NCBI GenBank assembly: GCA_028532985.1
Contig: JANCIK010000013.1
Span: 1,984,001 to 2,048,000, forward strand
DNA length: 64,000 bases
Reading direction: 5' to 3'
DNA from: Stropharia rugosoannulata
Lineage: Eukaryota > Basidiomycota > Agaricomycetes > Agaricales > Strophariaceae
A program made the position numbers and the translations under genes. Under the pieces are notes generated by a model. It did not search any database. It was not told the origin of the DNA and saw only the letters and a list, made by a program, of their open reading frames with translations. Below, piece by piece: positions 34,803 through 46,372 of the stretch. Every line of letters begins with the position of its first letter. Within the stretch, counting starts at the first letter, position 1.

Positions 34803-37342
34803 ATGTCGTACTCTTCCTGCATACCAATCGTCTACCAACTGTCTACTATGACTTCTGACAGCATGTCGAGAGGCCTGGTCACAATAACCGGAATTGCAGG
34901 CCTTGAAAATGCTTGCATTCTAGATTCTTCGAAGCCAAAGACCATAGTCTTTGATGCCCAGTTCTGGGTATGTGACTCAGAGACTCTTTGCAATTGCGGC
35001 AGGCCAATCACAGCCGTTCTGAAATACTACAATAATCAAGACCTCACTTTTGGTCCTGACAACATTGGGTTCTATTTTGTAAATGCGACTGTAAGTCACC
35101 TTTTGAGAGCAAGAAGAGTGTTTTACTCACTAATGTGCATTTTCAATGTTGTGTACAGGTTACAAAAATTCAGCATGAACCCAGCATTTATGGGCCAGAT
35201 ATGGACTTGAAAGATTATTGCCTGGTTGGCAATATAGTAACAGTATTTTTAATAGGTTTTCGTTACTATGTTAGCTTTACTGACTACATTTCCTAGCTGG
35301 CTCCTCTTGCTGAACAGCTTGATGCACAATATCGGCCTATAATCCATTTATGCAGATTAGTAACACAGTGCAATACAGAGAACTCAACATTTGATCTGCT
35401 ACCTGATCAATATGTCTCCCTGCTTCGCACCACTAAGAAGTATGGTTTTCCTGCTCACGTTGACAGGCCTGCGTTTACACCAGGACTGTAAGTGGTCACA
35501 GCGGGCGTCTTGGGCTGGAGTGCAGGGGTGCAGCGGAGCAGTGACTAGCCTGGTCAGCCGTCTCAGTGCTCAGCGCGTGCATCACAAATCATCACGCGTG
35601 TGCTCAGCGGGCGATTGTGTGGGGTTCAGCGGACTGTACGGGCCACAAGTACACAGTTGAAGTACCCGGAATAGCTGTCAGTGGAGCACATAACGGTTAC
35701 TGTCTTCTCAGTGGGAGACAGGAGTACAGCTGAGCGGAGAATATCAAAGGCAACGAGCAGGACTGTGTGTAGACAGCGTCTCAAGGGGCTCAGCAGAACA
35801 CATCACGAAGGCGAAATTTGCCTAAGTCCACTCGTCAGGTAACCGTGGCACGCGCGCTGGAGCATGTGATGCCCGAGGGAATGAACAATGCACACGGCAC
35901 GGACTCCGCTGGGGAACTTTGGCAGCGGTAACCAGGCCCCGATGACCAAGAAGGAACCGCCCAGTGGAGTTTAACGGCGTCTCTCGGCGGAGGCTGGCGG
36001 CGCAACGGGATCAGGTCGCGCTCAGCGGAGTAGTCATCAAAACGCCCAGCGGAGGCACATGCGCTCAGCGGACCTTTGGTCCGGCGTTGCTAGTATTTAC
36101 TCTCCACCTAAATTAGTACACAGCGCGCGTCTATATAAACTTGTAATTGTAACTACGGAAATCAAGCAATTGTCTACCCACTAGATCTGTGTGTTGGGCT
36201 CCGTCCCAGACCGTCAGCGGGCTGTGTTTAGCTTTTGTTAGGGTCTTTACTGTGAAGTTATTGTGAATCATAGAAGTTTTGGATAGCTTCTGGCCACCGG
36301 GTCATTTGGAGAGCTCAGCGGGGAGTCAGTGCAACCGTGTACGAAAACTCGCGCTGTAGTGTTTTGTGAATTGAGACTGCACCACCGGGTGAATGAGGTT
36401 CTGGATAGCCTCAGCAGAATAGGACTTTGGACAGTCCCAGCAGAACGACTTTGGATAGTCAGCGGAGCGAGGCACGATTGGAATACCAGCTTGTGTGAGC
36501 ATCTGCATCGGTCACCGGACCTCAAACCCACTCAGCGGAATAAGCCCCGCGGAGCCACCATCAAAACTACACATTACTATCGATACCCGGCGCTCAGCGG
36601 AGGTCGCCCAGACATTAATCTGAGACTTCTAGAATTAAACCCCTCCTTAGAAACGAACTTGCAGGCACTGTACAGCGGACATCTGGACTGAACTTACGAG
36701 ACTCTTAAACATCACAGTCCGCTCAGCGGAGAGGACCAGGAGAAGCGTAGACATCTATAATCCGTTTAGCTGAAGAGCGTCGCTCGATCTAAGGGATACT
36801 AGGATCTCGCTCCGCTGGGGTTGTGTGTGTTGTGTTTCTTGTGATTCGAGTCTAGCCCCGCGGCAGACCTCTCAACATCAAAATCAAGGACTTGAAGAGA
36901 TGGGGTAGCAGGAAGCCCACTCCTCGCCAAGGCAGCTATGTGGCTGTACATGGTTTCCTTTCAAACACCAAAATATCAGCAACAGGTGAAGTCAATTTCT
37001 TTGAGATTGAGTTAAGCAATATTACCTTTCTCGGAAAAGCACCAGCATTGCTTTTGCCCTCAAACAGTACCCCTTCACCTGGTGAGTATCCTGTACTACT
37101 GCTATGAATTGGCTGTGAATAACACCAGTTTGCCATTCATAATAGGCTCTATCCAAACTCCAGATAAGAAGCATAAGCTGCATCTTGACTTAAGCACACC
37201 ATGTCCTCCTCGACCATTCAAAAAAGCAAGGCTTGGCTCAGAGGAGAGCTCAGAAACACTATCGTTGCTGTTGCCAGCTCTTACTGAAATTACTAATGCA
37301 CATGGAAGCAATGGCATTTCGGATGATCTTGAGTATGTTTGA
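34803..37342 (+). pseudogene. Unrecognised gene split by a solo LTR
   Basis: Exons: 34803-35091 (ends FYFVNAT), 35159-35239, 35298-35460, then after the LTR 36879-37081 and 37146-37342. Splice sites are GT..AG and phases agree. Joining across the LTR with one 4-bp target copy gives KKYGFPAHVKIKDLKRWGSR in frame. Blocks such as RGLVTITGIAGLENACILD and RQGSYVAVHGFLSNTKISAT look like beta-rich, OB-fold-like strands; that is a guess from pattern only. The final exon is Ser/Glu-rich and ends GISDDLEYV. No stops apart from the LTR, so the gene was young or functional when hit. It starts about 280 bp after the Helitron helicase, so Helitron cargo is possible. The ATG could also be at 34848 or 34863. 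Confidence 0.55.
35461..36874 (+). mobile_element. Solo LTR, 1414 bp
   Basis: TGACAGGCCTGC ... GCAGACCTCTCA ends, TATA box TATATAAAC at 36132-36140, 4-bp target duplication ACGT (35457-35460) / ACAT (36875-36878; one CpG-type change). It is nearly identical to the inverted copy at 23615-25028. The octamer CTCAGCGG occurs at 35603, 36021, 36064, 36314, 36531, 36593 and 36722, with further CAGCGGA words at 35531 and 35627. Confidence 0.8.
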
Positions 37343-37514
37343 TGTACATATCCAGTTGCATATATGTTATTATTGCTTTTTATGTACACTGAAGTACCAC
37401 TACATACCACCATGACAGCACAATATTGATTTCTGCATGCATAAAGTAGGAATTCTTACCCCGTGTGAAGCACAGGTCAACAGCTAGTAATTAATATGTA
37501 TGTTAATAGAAATC

Positions 37515-38252
37515 TCACTCTGGATGCAAGTCCGATGGCAATCCTGCATCGGGGATTTGTTTCTGTTCAGCCCTCAACATTTTCAACTGTTCGGCGGACA
37601 TTTCCTTTAGTATATTCCCTATTGCTTTCAATTTGAAGGGAAAATAATTGCTTGGACAGGTGTCAATGATAGCTTCTTTTCCCTGAAGCCTGTATATTTC
37701 TTGGTATACCAAATCACTATGTTTTAACCACAACACCTCTAAAATCTTCACATTAAGTTTTGAGTTTTTCTTTATCGATTGCAGGTGCCAGTTATTCCAT
37801 ATGTAGTCAACAACAGTCTACACTGACATTTTAGGCCAACAGGGAGTGTACACAAATATATGGATCATATCTTAGATATATGCCTATCTTGATCAATATC
37901 ACAGTCGGGTCCATTGGAATCCCAAAATGCAAAGAGACTTTTAAGCATGCCACCCTTTCTGCAAAGGATGTCTTGGCAGTCATTGACGGTCAGTGCAGTG
38001 AAATACACAGCTTTGAATTTGTTCATGATGGTCTTCTCCTGTTCTGAATATTTTTGCCAGTTGAGCTTTCCTCCATGTCTGCAGGGCAGAGTGTTGATAT
38101 CTGTTACGATAAAAGGAGACATGATGGTAGTCAATAACCAGGATTATGTTACATGCTTTTTTAATGAGCAGGACTTGTGACATGAGGCTTGACAGCTTTG
38201 TGTCTGATTGTTTGCTGAACTTATTTTTTGCATGCAGGCTGCCATGCTGCAT
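37515..38252 (-). pseudogene. Relic of the KDZ-linked accessory gene family
   Basis: Minus-strand pieces: 38252-37865 (RHGGKLNWQKYSEQEKTIMN, DCQDILCRKGGMLKSLFAFW) and, after a gap, 37751-37515 (KEMSAEQLKMLRAEQKQIPD then GLPSDLHPE). The latter parallels the accessory gene at 57672-60064 (KEMLTDEEREAFKKEVNEWK then GMPPEVQAK). It lies head-to-head with the KDZ-2 fragment at 38319, the same arrangement as at 57.6 kb. Frames are broken. The homology is judged by eye and modest. Confidence 0.45.
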
Positions 38253-38318
38253 ACATGTGTAACCACAACTTGTATAAAAAGCTATGTATGTGTGTACACT
38301 TATAAGTCACATTCCACT

Positions 38319-38938
38319 ATGGACTCAACTGGTGAGAAAGCCAAGAGGAAGAAGCCTCAGAGAAAAGGTGGTGCAAAAAATATCGACCATCCCAGCCTAC
38401 AGCTGACAGTACTCATTCAAAACAAAACAGTAGTTCAGAAAGGCATTGAGAAGAATGTTGAAACAAACATAAATCCTGTTAATGAGCACCCAGCAGATCA
38501 TCCCAGGCAACATCAATCACAAGAAAATCCACATCCTGTAATGGTTGGACATGTTCCGGATTTTGAGATGACTGCTGACAATATCTTCATTGACAACTCA
38601 CATTGGCCCTCGGCCCAGAAAAAGGTAGATTCATTTGTTTAACAAGATCACTATGTACTGACCAACCAATATTTTAAAAGAGGAACACTGATTACATGGA
38701 GGAGTATGTTAAGTGCACAAAACCCATCCTGGAGGCACTTCTCGAATGTGAGGGATTGGGCAATGGGCCATGCACTTGTCCTACCTGTTCGGCCTCCAAG
38801 ATTGCATTGTGGCAATGCCAAGATTGCACTGATGCAGATCTTGTCTGCCATGGCTGTCTTTGTTGCACCCATATGTCAAATCCTTTTCACTGTGTCAAGC
38901 AATGGAACAACTCCTATTTCGAGAGGGCCAATTTATGA
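38319..38938 (+). pseudogene. KDZ-2: N-terminal fragment with CxC2-like cysteine cluster
   Basis: Exon 1 38319-38624 (MDSTGEKAKRKKPQRKGG) and exon 2 from 38681 onward (NTDYMEEYVKCTKPILEALL). Exon 2 contains the cysteine cluster CTCPTCSASKIALWQCQDC, then VCHGCLCCTHMSNPFHCV and WNNSYFERANL. This is the pattern of the CxC2-like cluster that precedes KDZ transposase domains; compare CNNCNAPDAKCKCKACFGG in the transposase at 57 kb. A TGA at about 38936 ends it and no KDZ catalytic domain follows, so it is a truncated copy. Confidence 0.65.
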
Positions 38939-38983
38939 CAAGCAGTTTGCTATTTGCTGGTCAAACACAGACAATACCCTTGA

Positions 38984-39172
38984 ATGTACACAGAACTGCA
39001 AAGTCAGGTTACTAGGTTGGAAGTGTTTCAACTTCAGAAGGATGAAGCAGAACAAGAAGCCTGCCAAGAGTCTGGTGCAAGCAATGCCTTCAAGTCCAAA
39101 AGAAACACTCTGCTGACATCCACTGCAAACACTGAAGTTGACACTGATGACACAGTGCCACTGTGTCAGTAG
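38984..39172 (+). pseudogene. Short coiled-coil frame, relic
   Basis: Open frame MYTELQSQVTRLEVFQLQKD continuing into a Gln/Glu/Ser-rich tail (62 residues), ending at a TAG right where repeat R1 copy 2 begins. It resembles the coiled-coil exons of the cargo genes at 18-21 kb and 61 kb in style. Origin unknown. Confidence 0.25.
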
Positions 39173-40012
39173 TTGAGTAAGTTTTCCCAAAGTTTGAAAC
39201 ACTCAGGATATCCAGAAGTGCACCTATGAATTAAATTGTCCCATCCAGGGGAAGGAGGACACACAGATTGACATTGCCCTCAAGCTTGTCAAATCGCACA
39301 ATTAATGGTACTTTTTAATAGGTATTAATGAGACAAACTAGGAAATGCAAAAATCATACTGTTTGGCCGGGTATTGACAGATATATGAGAGAAAATGTGT
39401 CCTAGGGGGACTTGACACCTATAAGATGATACTTGGCAAGTACAGGATGAATTGGCTTGATCTTGGAGACAGGTGGCAGAGGACTAAAATGCTCTTGAAG
39501 CTTCAAAAAGAATTGAGAGTAAATGTCAACAGGATCTGGAGTTATTGCACTTTCAAGCAGAGGCAGTCCAGGAGCAGGAGGAGCACATCACAGTTGGACA
39601 GCTTCCAGACATCGGAATCAAACATTCAAGGACTTGATGGAATCCCCTAATCTTCAGGAGCTCATATGTGAAAAGAACAATGCAATAAACCCAACACATA
39701 CCTTTAAATTTGATAAAACATCGGAAATTGCAGGAAGGAGGGTAACATAGCCGGTTCTCGCCTTCCAGGTGACCAAATCCATCAGTATTGAGCTTGTTAG
39801 AATCACATAATTGCCCACATTCTGAATCTGGGGCAACCAAAGGCTCAGAAGAAATAAACAACAAGGAAATTGGTGAACTGTTTCAATAGGGGTCTCCAGA
39901 TGGTGCTAAGTTTATGTGTCGAATACTGGTTTGTTATGGATGTTCTTGGATGTGTCAGAAACGTATAAATGAGCTGAAGATGCACCAAAAAACCATTTGA
40001 TAATGTGTGGAA
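39172..40012 (-). repeat. Dispersed repeat R1, copy 2 (single unit)
   Basis: Inverted relative to 15965-17315 and aligned over nearly its whole length, with one copy of the internal ~465-bp unit. Shared anchors: GTAGTTGAGTAAGTTTTCCC at 39171, TGTTTGGCCGGGTATTGACAG, ACTTGACACCTATAAGATGA. It is strongly C-to-T or G-to-A decayed relative to copy 1. Confidence 0.7.
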
Positions 40013-40091
40013 GGAGCAAACAATTGTGATGTAGGACATGAATAATAAGGAATAGTGATGTCAGAATAGTATTCAGTGTTAGTAGGAGGTT

Positions 40092-40270
40092 CTAGGAGAA
40101 AATTGTTATGATGAAAACAGAGGAGGGTGTATATGCAGATTCCCATTCATTGAAAATGACATTTTGAGAAAACCAGTATGTGCTGGACATATCATGGATG
40201 TTCCAGCCAATACAATTCTCTTCATAGCCAACAAACTTGCCTGATAGGTACAAAAGGACTGGAAAGAACC
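40092..40270 (-). pseudogene. Ty1/Copia fragment (integrase-RT linker)
   Basis: Translation contains LSGKFVGYEENCIGWNIHDM and then SQNVIFNE, matching the GYD/E...RDVxFxE linker between Copia integrase and reverse transcriptase. Short and isolated. Confidence 0.6.
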
Positions 40271-40674
40271 ACTTTTCTTGCATCAGTAAAAAGTCCAAAA
40301 TGGTACAACCAATTGGGCAAAGTCCAACTGGTTGTATCATATTTGATCTAGCAAGTAAGGGGCAACAAGAATTGGTACCCAATACTTTGTCGATCAATTA
40401 TTGGGCTTTGCTTACAATTGCTAGAAATGATTTGTTGCAGGTACATTCCAGATGTAATTCACAGGCCTTAGATATGTAGCATATAAATTATTTGTACAAG
40501 ATATAACACTAGTTGCAACTTAGCCAGGCTTGGAGTTATCCAAAGGCTGGGGGAGCTAGGGGAGGCTCAGGGCATTGAACAAGGCACACAGAAATAGGTA
40601 TGCATTACAACAATATGCCTGACTTGATTATTGCACACAAAATCACTATTACAAATCTGCATCTCTAGGAAAAC

Positions 40675-40832
40675 CAACTTGATTTACAGATCAAAGCTAT
40701 TTGTGTTGACAGAGCTAAAGAGTTTATTGAAGGATGTCTTGGTGAACATCTCAAGAAATGCAGTATTGCTATACAACTTACAGTGCCTTATGCTCATCAA
40801 CAGGCTGGTTTTGTTGAAATACACAACTGCAT
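40675..40832 (+). pseudogene. Ty1/Copia integrase fragment
   Basis: Translation IKAICVDRAKEFIEGCLGEH and then TVPYAHQQAGFVEIHN matches the Copia integrase core (DxxxEF...YAHxQNGxxER). It is on the opposite strand to the linker fragment at 40092-40270, so the element is rearranged. It is cut by the short-TIR element starting at 40830. Confidence 0.65.
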
Positions 40833-41895
40833 CAGGAAAACCACTTTTTGCAAAAGAGACTTTTTGAGACATCTATGTGTCTCTTGGGAAATTTAGTGTC
40901 TTTTTGAGACATCAATATGTCTTTTGGTGAATTTTATGTCTTTTTTATACTTTTAAAGGTCTTCTAGAGACTTTAGGGAAATATGTAATTCTTCCAATAT
41001 CTTTTTAGGTCTTTTTAGGTCTTTTTATGTCTTTAAAAGTCTTTCAAATTTTCTAAGTATTTAAATGTATTGTTGTAATTGTATAAATCTTTTTATGTCT
41101 CTGAAAGATTTTAAAAATGTCTTATAAAGTGTATTAAAAAGCTATAAAAAGACTCAAAAAGACATTTAAAGACAAAAGAACCTGGGAAAAAATTGACTTA
41201 TGAATAACTATTGTCAACTATTACTTGTAATCTACATTGTGGGTCTTATATAAAATACATCTGAACATGACTAAATTCAATGACTTGTGATGTGACAAAT
41301 TAATGTAGTCTGGAGCATTACCATCATATTTGACCTGCAGCTAAACCATATACACAGACACATGGTGTAGGGGAAAGTATGCTGGTTTTAAGTGATGCAT
41401 GAAGCTGTTGGTTCAATTCCTGGCAAATGCAAATTATTTCCACAATATAAGTTTCCCTTTCCATTGTACCCAAGTTAATGTGATGGTTTATTTGCCATTG
41501 TATGTTTATGTAAGGTGCTGACTAATATAGTTACTTCATGACAAATCTTAAGTACATTTAAATATACCTACTTACAAATACACTTACAAATACAATCTAA
41601 TCTATGTAGTACTGATTTGTCCAAGATGTAGTAATATTAAGTGATATTTTTGATGTTTTCATCAAGCAAAAATGTGACATTAAAAGACATTTAGAGACAT
41701 CTAGAGACATTATGGACACATAAAAAGACATTAAAGAGACTCCTAGAGACATAAAAAAGTCTTTAAAAGTTTGGTACCTGGAGACTTTGCTTTAAAAGTC
41801 TCCTAGCGACCCAGGTCTCCTGGGGTCTTTTTGAGTCTTTTTAAGTCTTTTTAAAAAATTAAAAGACTTTTTCTGAAAAAGTGTTTTTCCTGATG
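40830..41895 (+). mobile_element. Short-TIR non-autonomous element, copy A (1066 bp)
   Basis: Begins CATCAGGAAAACCACTTTTT and ends TTTTTCCTGATG. AT-rich with dense GTCTTTTT/AAAAAGAC words and no coding frame. tRNA-like A box TGGTGTAGGGG at 41363-41373 and B box GGTTCAATTCC at 41410-41420. Flanks differ (TG left, AT right): Copia on the left, Plavaka C-terminus on the right, so no target duplication. It therefore sits at a rearrangement junction. Confidence 0.8.
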
Positions 41896-44800
41896 ATATC
41901 CTAGTGCATCTAACTCCCAGTCTCTCTCATCTTCACCATCTTCAGGACTGAGGGAGTCACTAAACATATGGTTTGGCTGGTCATTGTCAGAATCATTACT
42001 GCTTGAGTCAAAGTCACTTGTGGGAGTGACATTCCACAGAGCATTTTCATCAGCAGATGAACAGGGACTAGTGCCGGCGCTCAACCTGTCCTGTTCATGA
42101 GTAGCTTGCCATTGTTCTTCCACATCTCTTTCGAGGTAGATTTCTTCTGAATTGCTTTCATGTGCCGCAGCCTGATTTTGAGGAGAAACTGGATGTGTGG
42201 ACTCATCACTTGGATGCCGATCATTGAGAAACATGTTAGTGGCTTCATGAGTGCTCACATGGCTGACACTGCCTCCTCTAAATCTTGTAAAAATGTCTCA
42301 GTCTACAAATCTACACAACTGAAGTTAGATCAGTGACAGCATAGACCCAAGAACAAGTTACTCACTGCATAACATAATAGAAATTGTAGTCCATTTTGTC
42401 TGCATCATGGGGCCGGGTAGTAACCAAGGGAGGAAGTGAGTTGGGGTCATATCCAGCCTGATACACTGGTAGAATGTAGACTCCTCATATGATGTGTGCT
42501 GGATCAAGAAAGCCAAAGGGTGGGGATGCCAAGGGATCATTGTTGTTATGCAGTACAAAGCTGATGTGATGTAGCCACCTTGCTGACCATCCAGTAGGTC
42601 GGGCAGGACTAGGATCAGCTCTGTACCACCAAATCCATACAAAATCCATTGAAACTGGTTCGGAAAGTGAAAGATGCCAAACAAATACATGGAATATCCC
42701 AAGAATTTGTGCATACCAATACAGATGCAGCCCACCATTATGAGCAAGAAGCATAATGTTGGCATGGGTATGCAGATTAAGGGAATCCTGGTTCCTTCGC
42801 ATGTTGTATGTCATATAATTCACCCATAATACTTTGTGACAGAAAATCCGGTCTTTGACAAAGACCGACTTTGAGCATTCAAGATCTGTAAATGGATGGT
42901 CATTGCCATCATACTTGTTGAAAAGGATATGATTAAGGAGGTGGTCTTTCAGCTGATCAAGGAAATTCTAGTGCCATACAATGTAAGTAAATGCAAGATG
43001 AAAGGTAAACCAGACAGACTATTAGTGCAGGATCGTCCTGATTTTTGCCAAGCCATGCAGACAAGTCAATGTAATTTTTAGTGCTATCTGATATCTGGTA
43101 ATGCTTCTCTGGCAATGTTGGGGGAAGTTTTTCATCTGCTGCAAATGGAAGTGTCATACTTGTCTTTGTGCAAATTCCTCAATGCTTAGCAATAGGAGGT
43201 TTGCAAGGCTGTTCGTTCAAACACCGTTGGATGTTGTGCAAGATATGCTCTCAGTGTGTATGATTTGCTGTCCCTGTAGTATATTTACCTTTATGCACAC
43301 AACTGTAAAATTTCTTGATATGACAGTGCTCAAGTTCTCCCTACAATAAGATTTAGTACTTCCGAGTTACTGATTATCAAAGGGGAACTTACGGTCTGGG
43401 TGCTGGTACCATCAGTTGTACTGTAGAGCCAGATAAACTTTGGATAATCACCTAATGCATGGAGTTTGTATGTTGACATGTTGAACTTGCAAATCTTTGG
43501 ACTATCTGATGATGCAGGTGTTTGCACACCTTTCTTTGCTAAAGCAGCCTTCCAGCATCCTTGTGCCATTCTTCTGAAGGAAGCTCTTTGGTAACATACT
43601 TTGGACATGTCACCGACTCAAATTTTTGCAATGATGTGCCTAAGTGTGTCACAGATGCTTTGACTCAATCATTGAGTGTAGTTTCCGTGTGAAGTTGTAG
43701 CTTGGCCAGTGAATGCCACATGTTGAGTTCAAACAAAAGATCCATTAGAATAATGTTATCTTCTTTATCATCGAGGAGACCATCAAATGCTGGAATCGCA
43801 CACTACATATTAGGTTAGTCTTAAATTTTCTGTCATACTAATCAAAACATACTTGAAGAAGGTCTTCATAATCTCTTGCAGTGAGCTTCTTCATTGTGGA
43901 CACATTGGATGTAAACTTCCAAATGGTATCACGGACAAAAGTTGACATTTTACGGTATCTGATATAAATAATAGCATGGTAAATAACATGCGGCACTTGC
44001 CATATTACCATGTACCTGTAATTTAGTATTTGGATGCTGTTGCCACCCTGAGCGAGGAGTATGCGAATAAGATGTATAAATACAGCCTTCCATACTCCAA
44101 GCTTGAACTCATGGAGTAAATCAGGAGCAAATAAAGCAAAAAAATTAAATCCAAACTCAAGCAATTTTTCTGAAAATGTGTTCTGGATGCTAGTTAGTCA
44201 ATATATCTATCTGAAGCTTATATGCAAACATACAAGACTTGGAGTTAGAGACCTAGGTCTCAGCAAATGCAAGATTGCAGCTGATGTGATTTTTTCACCC
44301 TGCTCATATATCCAGCAACGAGCAAGTCTGATGGATGTCATACTGCTGGCATTTACTATCCATGCATTCTTGGCACTTGCACTGTCGCATGTTGTTTACC
44401 AAACCCAGTTTATGAATATTGCACATTTCAACAAGGCATCTTGGGCATGGAAACTGGCCAAGGTGCTTAATACATGACAGTAGAACTCTATGAAATATAT
44501 TAGCAATCTGGCAGCCAAAGATCATCATAAATATATGTAGTTCTCATTGTAATCAGCCCCATAGACAAAGAACCGAATGAAGAGGCATCTCAGAATTCCA
44601 TCGGGGAACTCTAAAGGTATGCCTTTCATATAAGCTTCTATAACATTGACATCCAATATTAAGCATAAGGTAGCTTGCATCAGATCATGTCGGAGATGCA
44701 CCAGGACTTCAGACATTGCAGGAATTCCATATGCTGTTTGGTAGGCATCTTGTATTGCATTGTCAAGCTTATAAAACCATTTTAGATGAAGAAAGAAAAA

Positions 44801-46229
44801 TGTAGAATGAACTATCACCTTTGGGATATATGCAAGGTGGTGAGCTGCAAACAATGTTGGTTTCATGTGCTTGTACTTAGACTAGTTCCCAGAAAAAAGA
44901 TACACAGGCCACATTGAGGCAGTGCTGAAGGATGTTAAATGTGTGGAATCTGACCATAGCATAACACCAGCAATGACTGGCTCAAGGTCATCGACCTGCT
45001 CTTGAGTATGAAGTTTTTCTTGCTCCTGAAGATATGCATTGCTGTTATAAAGTTCCAAAAACAAGCAAATAGGAGGAGAATCTGGATCTGGCTGCCAGTA
45101 TTCTTTGAAGGGTGCAATGTGGAATTGGTCGGCAGTATGTTCTGTAAAAGCTCCTTTCACAACTTCCATGAGACATTGATACAAAAGCCCTTTGACCTCG
45201 TATTTAGGCACAAGGGGCTCTGGAGGATAGTCCCCTTTAGCAGGAGGCAGCAGAGAAATTGGTACGGATGCTGCAATCCATTCTTTGTTTGGACAAAGTG
45301 CTGTTCCTGTCACAGCATTATGTTGATTGAGTTTTCTTCCCTCCCTTTCAGCATTGAAGTTGCGGAGATCCTCTGGTTTAAATTTGGGGTCAAGGATAAC
45401 ATCATGAACCAAAGAGTTGAATTTGCCAGTTGACATTGAACTTGAGTCGAGATATTGCCAATTCATAAGCAAGTGCATTGATTTGTTTGAAAACAGCGCA
45501 TATGAAGCACCATCTGCATTACTTGGATCATGTTGCAAAAACAGCAATGACTGGGAATTGTCAGAACATCTCCTGCTTGTGAAATTGGGCAAATCAGCAA
45601 TGGAAGAAATTGTAAAGATGTCATCAGGTGTGTATGATGGCTGTCCACCCTTGTAAACACGGTATATTCCATAGCTACTAACATTTGTGTGGAAATCTGG
45701 TGCTATGGGCTGTGGTATTGTGATTACAGGTTCTGACACGGGCTGTGCAAGGACTATGGGTTCCTGGACTGGAAGCTGTGGTGGAGGTGGGGGAAGTATA
45801 TCTTGAAAGTGTTTCAGCAATCGAGCAGTTTGTTTAGGTTGACCAGAAGCATGTACCTCAGGAACTACCTCAGGAACTACCTCAGGACCTACATTAGCAG
45901 GAAGTTAGTTAAACACCTACATGTTAGTCCTCTGCCTTACTATCATAGAAATATCTAACACACACCTGATTAATTGCAACTTTGCTAACATCCAGTTCCA
46001 TTGGCCCCTCCTCCCTTTCAATATCAGATATTCTCGAGACAGATTGATCCTGTGTAGCTTCCATAGTTGGTAAGGTCGGAACTTGTTCTTGACAAGCTGG
46101 CTGATGTAGATTCACATGAGGTCGGGGCTGCAGCCCATGTTTTGAATAGAGACTACACTGGGGCCGGTGTGCAGCAAGTGCTCAGCTGCTTGGGAATGGT
46201 TGCAGACAGCTGCTACATTTGAAGGCCAT
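41896..46229 (-). pseudogene. Plavaka-family transposase
   Basis: Minus strand, starting ATG at 46229 with a zinc-finger-like N-terminus (MAFKCSSCLQPFPSS, TGA at 46184-46182, then ALAAHRPQC). Characteristic Plavaka blocks follow in order: YGIYRVYKGGQPSYTPDDIF (45.7 kb), APFKEYWQPDPDSPPICLFL, AGVMLWSDSTHLTSFSTASM ending WPVYLFSGN (44.9 kb), KPTLFAAHHLAYIPKVIVHS, LSCIKHLGQFPCPRCL (44.4 kb), FALFAPDLLHEFKLGVWKAV (44.1 kb), TARDYEDLLQVCFD, then the C-terminal RRNQDSLNLHTHANIMLLAH, FGFLDPAHII and FTRFRGGSVSHVSTHEATN (42.3 kb). It has many small introns and several frame breaks. The C-terminus is cut by copy A of the short-TIR element at 41895. Terminal repeats of the parent element were not found. 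Confidence 0.85.
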
Positions 46230-46372
46230 GAGGAATGAGCAGAGCAAGATGAGTAGGAGTAGATACTCCTTTCGGATGAGATTCATAAGATAGCAACAAA
46301 GGGAAATGGGGCATAGGCAGAGTGTCAGAGCTAACTTAGGCCTAATGTAGTGATTTAGACAGATGCATCACC

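Noticed and set aside
23615..36874. A 13-kb element bounded by the inverted 1414-bp repeats
   Set aside because: Each 1414-bp copy has its own 4-bp target duplication and TG..CA ends, and one is nested in an older LTR. They are independent solo LTR insertions in opposite orientation.
41355..41430. A functional tRNA gene in the short-TIR elements
   Set aside because: A and B boxes are good, but the acceptor and T-arm stems do not pair and no convincing anticodon arm forms, so it is only tRNA-like.
40900..41870. CRISPR-like or satellite array in the GTCTTTTT-rich element interiors
   Set aside because: The short words are irregularly spaced without conserved repeat/spacer units, and the region is the interior of a defined transposable element in a eukaryote.
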